DNA of 19,597 bases from an uncultured Bacteroidota bacterium (GTDB lineage Bacteria; Bacteroidota; Bacteroidia; 2-12-FULL-35-15), in the NCBI GenBank assembly GCA_903889605.1, contig CAISYK010000931.1:1-19597 (forward strand), in the 5' to 3' direction. Of this stretch, positions 16,501-19,597 are shown in pieces. The position numbers and the translations under genes are program-made. The notes beneath the pieces were generated by a model, which ran no database searches, was not told the DNA's origin, and worked only from the letters and a program-made list of their open reading frames with translations. The number at the start of each line of letters is the position of its first letter. The first letter of the stretch is position 1.

Positions 16501-19500
16501 GTTTAAATATAATTTAGGAACTGCGGTTAAAGTATCCAGATAAGTATGCTGTATTATAGAATCGGGTGAATTGGATATTACAAAGGAACCTCCAAAATCC
16601 CAGGTGTATGATGTAGGAGTGCTGATGGTAGAACTCAAAGCAGTAAAGGTTGCTGTCAGCGGTAAACAACCTATATGAGGTGTAAAAGAAAATGTACCGG
16701 CGGTGGGTCCGGGCACAAAAACAGTCCTTGTAATCATATCCTGACACCCGGAACTATTAGTAACAGTTAAAGTGACAATATATGATCCGGCGTGGGTATA
16801 GATGTGATGAGGATTTTTTGCAGTATCAGTTGAGTTATCTCCAAAATCCCAAAGTCTTCCATTAATATTAAAACCGGTTGAAAGATCAGTGTACAGCATT
16901 TCTGTACTATTACATAATTCAGAGAATACGGAATAAGTAAAGGCTGGCGAGGGATGCTGAATTCTTATTTGATGCTGAATGTGAACAGAGCTGTCGCAGC
17001 CATGAACATCTATAACAGTCAGGGTAACTGTGTATAGGTTATCAGAAGTATAAGCATGGCTGGTTGTAGGCACACCAAGCGTTTGACTTGGAGAACCGTC
17101 ACCAAAATTCCATTTAAAAACTGCAGGGGCTGCAGCAATAGTGCCGGAAGCGTCAAAGACAACTACTTCATTTCTGCAGGCAAACGCATCAGCGGTAAAT
17201 GCCGGATAAGGATGGGTAACAGTTACTTTCCCTTGGGTACTTGCCGATAGTGTACATGGGGTGCCATTAGGGAGAATGCTGTTCAAAATCAATTGAGGAG
17301 TAACCGTTATCGTATCTGTATAGGTATGCTGTATAACAGAATCCGGTGAATTGGCTATTACAAAACCATCACCAAAATCCCAGGTATAAGAAGACGCAGA
17401 TTGGCTGACGGCAATAAATGTAATTGTTAGAGGGGTACAGCCAGTTTGGGGTGAAAAAGAAAACACACCAGTTGGCCCCGGCACCAATACACTATCCGAA
17501 GTAGTATTTTCACATCCAGCACTATTAGTCACTCTGAGCGTAACAATATAAGGTCCTGGAACAGTATAGTTGTGATTCGGATTTTGTTCATACGAGAAAG
17601 CCCCATCACCAAATATCCAATACCATTGAGTAAGAGCCAAGCCTGTAGAAATATCCCTGTAATGCATTTGTGTATAGCCGCATTGTACAGAGGGCACAGA
17701 ATCTGTGAAAGCTGCATGAGGGTGCTGAATTCGTATTTTATGCAGTACAGAGCTGTCGCAGCCATTTACATCTGTTACATTTAAGGTAACAGTGTAGAGA
17801 TTGTCGGAGGTATAGGCGTGAGTTATATAACTTCCTGCTGTGGAATCAACAATACCATCACCGAAATTCCATTTAAATTTCGCAGGATAAGCAACACTGG
17901 TAGAGAATGCATTAAAGCCGACCCATTCATTTCTGCATGCAAACGAATCAACAGTAAATGCTGGGAAAGGATATGTTGGTCGAATATATTGATATTTTGT
18001 CAGCATTTGAGAGCAGCCTTTTTTATCTTTTACAGTCATGGTAACATTGTAGAATCCTGGAGTTGAATAGGTATGTTTTATTGAATGGTTTGCAGTAATT
18101 GTATCAAGAGTACCATCCCCAAAATTCCAAGTCCACTCAACAAGAGCGGAATCCGAAACAGAAGCATCCGTTAATGTTACCCGTAAAGGGGCACATCCTG
18201 TAAATAAATTGGAACTAAAATTCGGGGTAGGCCCATATACACTTATCAAACTGGATGCGGTATCCTTACAACCATTTATATCTGTAATTACGAGTTTTAC
18301 CGTGTCCTGTTTCGGTGAAAAATATGTATGATTTACTAATGCGGCTGTAGACGTATCAGAGTTTCCGTCACCAAAAATCCAGTAATCAGTTATTAGATCC
18401 AGAGATGTATTAGAAAAGTTTAAATTCAAAGGAAAACATCCCTCATATAAAGAAGCGGAGAATTGGGCTTTGGGCTCAGCTATGGTAAATAGTTGAGAAA
18501 TGGAGCTCGAACAATTTGCTGCAAAATTATATGCAGTTAAGGTAACAATTATACTGCCCCGTGCCGCAAATACATGAGTTGGCTGAATCGTATTGCTTAA
18601 AAGTGGACTTCCGTCACCAAAGTCCCATACAATAGAATCTGCTCCCAATGAACTACTGAAAAAATCAACAGAGTAATAATTGCTGCAGTTCAACTGATAA
18701 GAAAATATTGGTTTTGGCGGAAGAATTTTAATAATATGATCTTTTTGAACAGAACTGTCGCAGCCATTATTAAAAACGGTTTGTTTTACAAAAAACGAAC
18801 CTGTATCAGGGAAAATATTTGTCACAGGATTGAATGGCATAGCGGCTCCGGGAGGTGTAGAAAAAGTTCCTTCAAACATATCGAATTGCCAGTAGGCAGA
18901 ATCCCCGCCAATTGACTGATCGGTAAATACGGCCGCTGTTCCGTAGCAAACTGGTGAGCTCACAGCAATAAACCCAGGCTTGGGTTTTCCGCCTGTTTTT
19001 ATGTAATTTATTTTTGTGGTAGAATCCTTGCATCCGCGCGAGGTCTGCACTACCAATTTAACATTAAAAGAGCCTAAAGAATTATATGTATTGCTTATTG
19101 AAGGTGATGAAGTTACAGCGGTGCCATTCCCAAAATTCCATTTATAGCTGGTAATAGGATCGAAGTATGAGTAGCTTGAATCTGAAAAATTAACCGGCAG
19201 AGGTACGCAGCCTTTCCTGGGAATTCCTCCAAAATTGGCGTGCGGATCCGGAATTACAATAAAACTTGGTTCTGTATGCGTAACTGCGCAGCCGCCAATA
19301 GTTACAGTAAGTGAAACATTGTAAATTCCGGCAGAAGTGTATGAATGCACCGGAAATTTTAGGGCTGAATGAGTAGTCCAGTCACCAAAATTCCAATTGT
19401 AAACAGCTCCTGCCGTTGATGTATTACCAAAAGTTACATTAAAAGGGATGTCACAGCTTTGAGTGAGATTAGCTGTAAATGCAGCAACAGGAGATTGCGA

Positions 19501-19597
19501 TACTGTTATGTAATTGCTTTTTGTTCTTGTGTTCTGGCATCCCGGCGGCCCCTCGGTTAATTTAACAGTGTAGATTCCAACAGCAGAATAAGTATGT
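13567..19597 (-). CDS. Giant PKD-repeat surface protein with T9SS type B (CHU_C) C-terminus, partial
   Basis: Open from the right window edge to TAA/TGA-type stop at 13567 with no internal stop: 2009 residues visible, start outside the window. The longest ATG/GTG start inside the window (GTG at 19350) falls within a PKD domain, so it is not the true start. At least 22 PKD cores are visible (pattern WxFGDGxxD/S, followed by HxYxxxGxYxVxLxVTNxxGC), plus a partial one at the edge; one (about 18900) is divergent. Five super-repeats of three PKD domains fill 14107-17967. The end has VFPNAFTPDPDG, a beta-rich VIFNSWGEQIFES segment and GWDGYYRG...GVYVWKAY, the gliding-motility-associated C-terminal domain (TIGR04131/PF13585) that directs T9SS secretion and attachment. 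Likely a long cell-surface adhesin or sheath fibre; ligand unknown. Confidence 0.9.
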   Translation of the reverse strand, partial: HTYSAVGIYTVKLTEGPPGCQNTRTKSNYITVSQSPVAAFTANLTQSCDIPFNVTFGNTSTAGAVYNWNFGDWTTHSALKFPVHSYTSAGIYNVSLTVTIGGCAVTHTEPSFIVIPDPHANFGGIPRKGCVPLPVNFSDSSYSYFDPITSYKWNFGNGTAVTSSPSISNTYNSLGSFNVKLVVQTSRGCKDSTTKINYIKTGGKPKPGFIAVSSPVCYGTAAVFTDQSIGGDSAYWQFDMFEGTFSTPPGAAMPFNPVTNIFPDTGSFFVKQTVFNNGCDSSVQKDHIIKILPPKPIFSYQLNCSNYYSVDFFSSSLGADSIVWDFGDGSPLLSNTIQPTHVFAARGSIIVTLTAYNFAANCSSSISQLFTIAEPKAQFSASLYEGCFPLNLNFSNTSLDLITDYWIFGDGNSDTSTAALVNHTYFSPKQDTVKLVITDINGCKDTASSLISVYGPTPNFSSNLFTGCAPLRVTLTDASVSDSALVEWTWNFGDGTLDTITANHSIKHTYSTPGFYNVTMTVKDKKGCSQMLTKYQYIRPTYPFPAFTVDSFACRNEWVGFNAFSTSVAYPAKFKWNFGDGIVDSTAGSYITHAYTSDNLYTVTLNVTDVNGCDSSVLHKIRIQHPHAAFTDSVPSVQCGYTQMHYRDISTGLALTQWYWIFGDGAFSYEQNPNHNYTVPGPYIVTLRVTNSAGCENTTSDSVLVPGPTGVFSFSPQTGCTPLTITFIAVSQSASSYTWDFGDGFVIANSPDSVIQHTYTDTITVTPQLILNSILPNGTPCTLSASTQGKVTVTHPYPAFTADAFACRNEVVVFDASGTIAAAPAVFKWNFGDGSPSQTLGVPTTSHAYTSDNLYTVTLTVIDVHGCDSSVHIQHQIRIQHPSPAFTYSVFSELCNSTEMLYTDLSTGFNINGRLWDFGDNSTDTAKNPHHIYTHAGSYIVTLTVTNSSGCQDMITRTVFVPGPTAGTFSFTPHIGCLPLTATFTALSSTISTPTSYTWDFGGSFVISNSPDSIIQHTYLDTLTAVPKLYLNFLLPNGTTCTLPPDSAGVLRVKTIFPAFTADTFACRNEAVVFNASATIAEAPAIYKWNFGDGSPSQTLAVPIISHTYTSDNLYTVTLTVTDANGCDTSIHIHHQIRIQHPSAAFSDLVLSEECDSTEMQYTDNSTGLFIVGRQWNFGDNSTDTSHNPHHSYTIPGTYNVKLVVTNSSGCKDSLSKSVFVPGPTTGTFSFTPHNGCLPHTVTFISVSSANIPPSSYTWDFGDGSVLSNSPDSIVQHTYPDTITAVPHLVLNFILPNGTTCILPPESAGTVKVNTIFPAFFSAASACRNTSVVFNASSTIAAAPATYSWNFGDGSPIQTAAVPIINHTYTSDNLYTVTLTVKDANGCDTSMHIQHQIRIQNPHAAFTDSVFLEGCNSTEMQYTDNSTGLSIIGWQWNFGDNSTDTQQNPSHIYSNPGSYIVKLVVTNSTGCKDSLSRTVFVPGPTAGTFSFTPHIGCLPLAVTFTSVSSANIPPSSYTWDFGDGSVLSNSPDSIVQHTYHDTITATPQLILNFIIPNGTTCILPPESAGTLAVKTVFPAFVTDTFACRNAPVAFDASATIANPPAVYTWNFGDGFSDNSSGSIANHAFTSNNLYTVTLTVIDVFGCDNSIHIQHQIRIQNPQAAFTNSMSMEWCDSIEMSYIDNSTGLNIIKWHWTFGDGTTDTIQNPHHNYSVSGTYNVTLLVTNIAGCTDLLSESIIVTVPTGTFSFSPDAGCPPLTVEFSTLINAPSYIWDLGNGITLDTAGSIVHYSYQDTISAVPDLNIVLSNGTHCHISPSTVPAVITVHPIVTAKFSLNSTSFDLPKDIMICSNQSEWANTYNWSFGDGSASTLINPQYLYQTIGNYQIQLIAMSQFGCADTAYAEITTNTDVVFPNAFTPDPDGNTGGSYDITNSMDNNTFFPYTSGVIEYQLVIFNSWGEQIFESLDIKKGWDGYYRGKLCEQGVYVWKAYLKLNNGKEYYKNGDLTLLR
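14107..17967 (-). repeat. Five tandem three-PKD super-repeats within the giant gene
   Basis: Units in gene order: A 17209-17967 (759 bp), B 16429-17208 (780), C 15649-16428 (780), D 14869-15648 (780), E about 14107-14868 (762). Each starts at (F/Y)PAF...ACRN, then an IRIQ(H/N)P...AF domain, then a (V/T)FSFxPxxGCxPL domain with an extra segment LNxxLPNGTxC. Marker sequences such as GTCACCAAAATTCC near 14758, 15538 and 17098 (with GTCGCCGAAATTCC at 16318) repeat at exactly 780-bp steps. Compared stretches of units C and D look roughly four-fifths identical in DNA, indicating block duplication rather than single-domain duplication. Confidence 0.85.

Noticed and set aside
14107..17967. Regularly spaced repeats as a CRISPR array
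   Set aside because: Period is 780 bp, in frame, and codes for PKD domains; not CRISPR-like.
13758..18066. Several short ORFs on both strands within the PKD gene
   Set aside because: They recur with the PKD repeat period and lie over a conserved coding frame, so they are shadows.
19348..19350. GTG as the true start of the PKD gene
   Set aside because: The frame stays open to the window edge and the GTG falls inside a PKD domain.

Overview
The window looks like part of a Bacteroidota chromosome (Cytophagia/Flavobacteriia/Sphingobacteriia-like). The evidence is a type IX secretion (T9SS) type A sorting domain on a secreted amidase, a type B (CHU_C, gliding-motility-associated) C-terminal domain on a giant PKD protein, AT-rich DNA with almost no Shine-Dalgarno sequences, and several Bacteroidota-style -7 promoter boxes (TAnnTTTG) upstream of genes. 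No rRNA, tRNA, CRISPR array, IS element or integrase was recognised.

Layout. (1) 1-1852 is an accessory-looking, very AT-rich stretch: an AIPR-family (abortive infection / phage resistance) gene on the minus strand, interrupted by a tandem 4-bp duplication that shifts the frame; then a decayed or truncated open frame (1427-1621); then a full-length copy of a small dispersed repeat with two hairpins (1648-1746). (2) 1853-3187 encodes a DEAD-box RNA helicase whose promoter overlaps the longest possible ORF start, so a GTG start is preferred. (3) 3317-5527, minus strand, is a membrane TPR/SpoIIE-type PP2C phosphatase. (4) 5941-9027, minus strand, is a secreted multidomain N-acetylmuramoyl-L-alanine amidase with a possible lysozyme-like N-terminal domain. 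(5) 9425-11471 holds a 533-residue helical-repeat protein of unknown function followed 46 bp later by a SiaC/DUF1987 phosphoprotein-like gene. (6) 11522-12016, minus strand, is a small lipoprotein; 12217-13290 is an AI-2E/PerM-type membrane permease. (7) 13567-19597, minus strand, is the C-terminal 2009 residues of a giant PKD-repeat surface protein that runs off the right edge. Its middle contains five tandem super-repeats of three PKD domains each; three of these units are exactly 780 bp long.

Functional threads: a cell-surface/T9SS theme (amidase, giant PKD protein), a possible phosphorylation partner-switch theme (SpoIIE phosphatase plus SiaC-like protein, not adjacent), and a defence remnant (AIPR). 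No complete new multi-gene system is evident. The most distinctive signals are the ATGA duplication in the AIPR gene, the two-hairpin dispersed element with its internally deleted second copy (13409-13469), and the exact-period super-repeat in the PKD gene.
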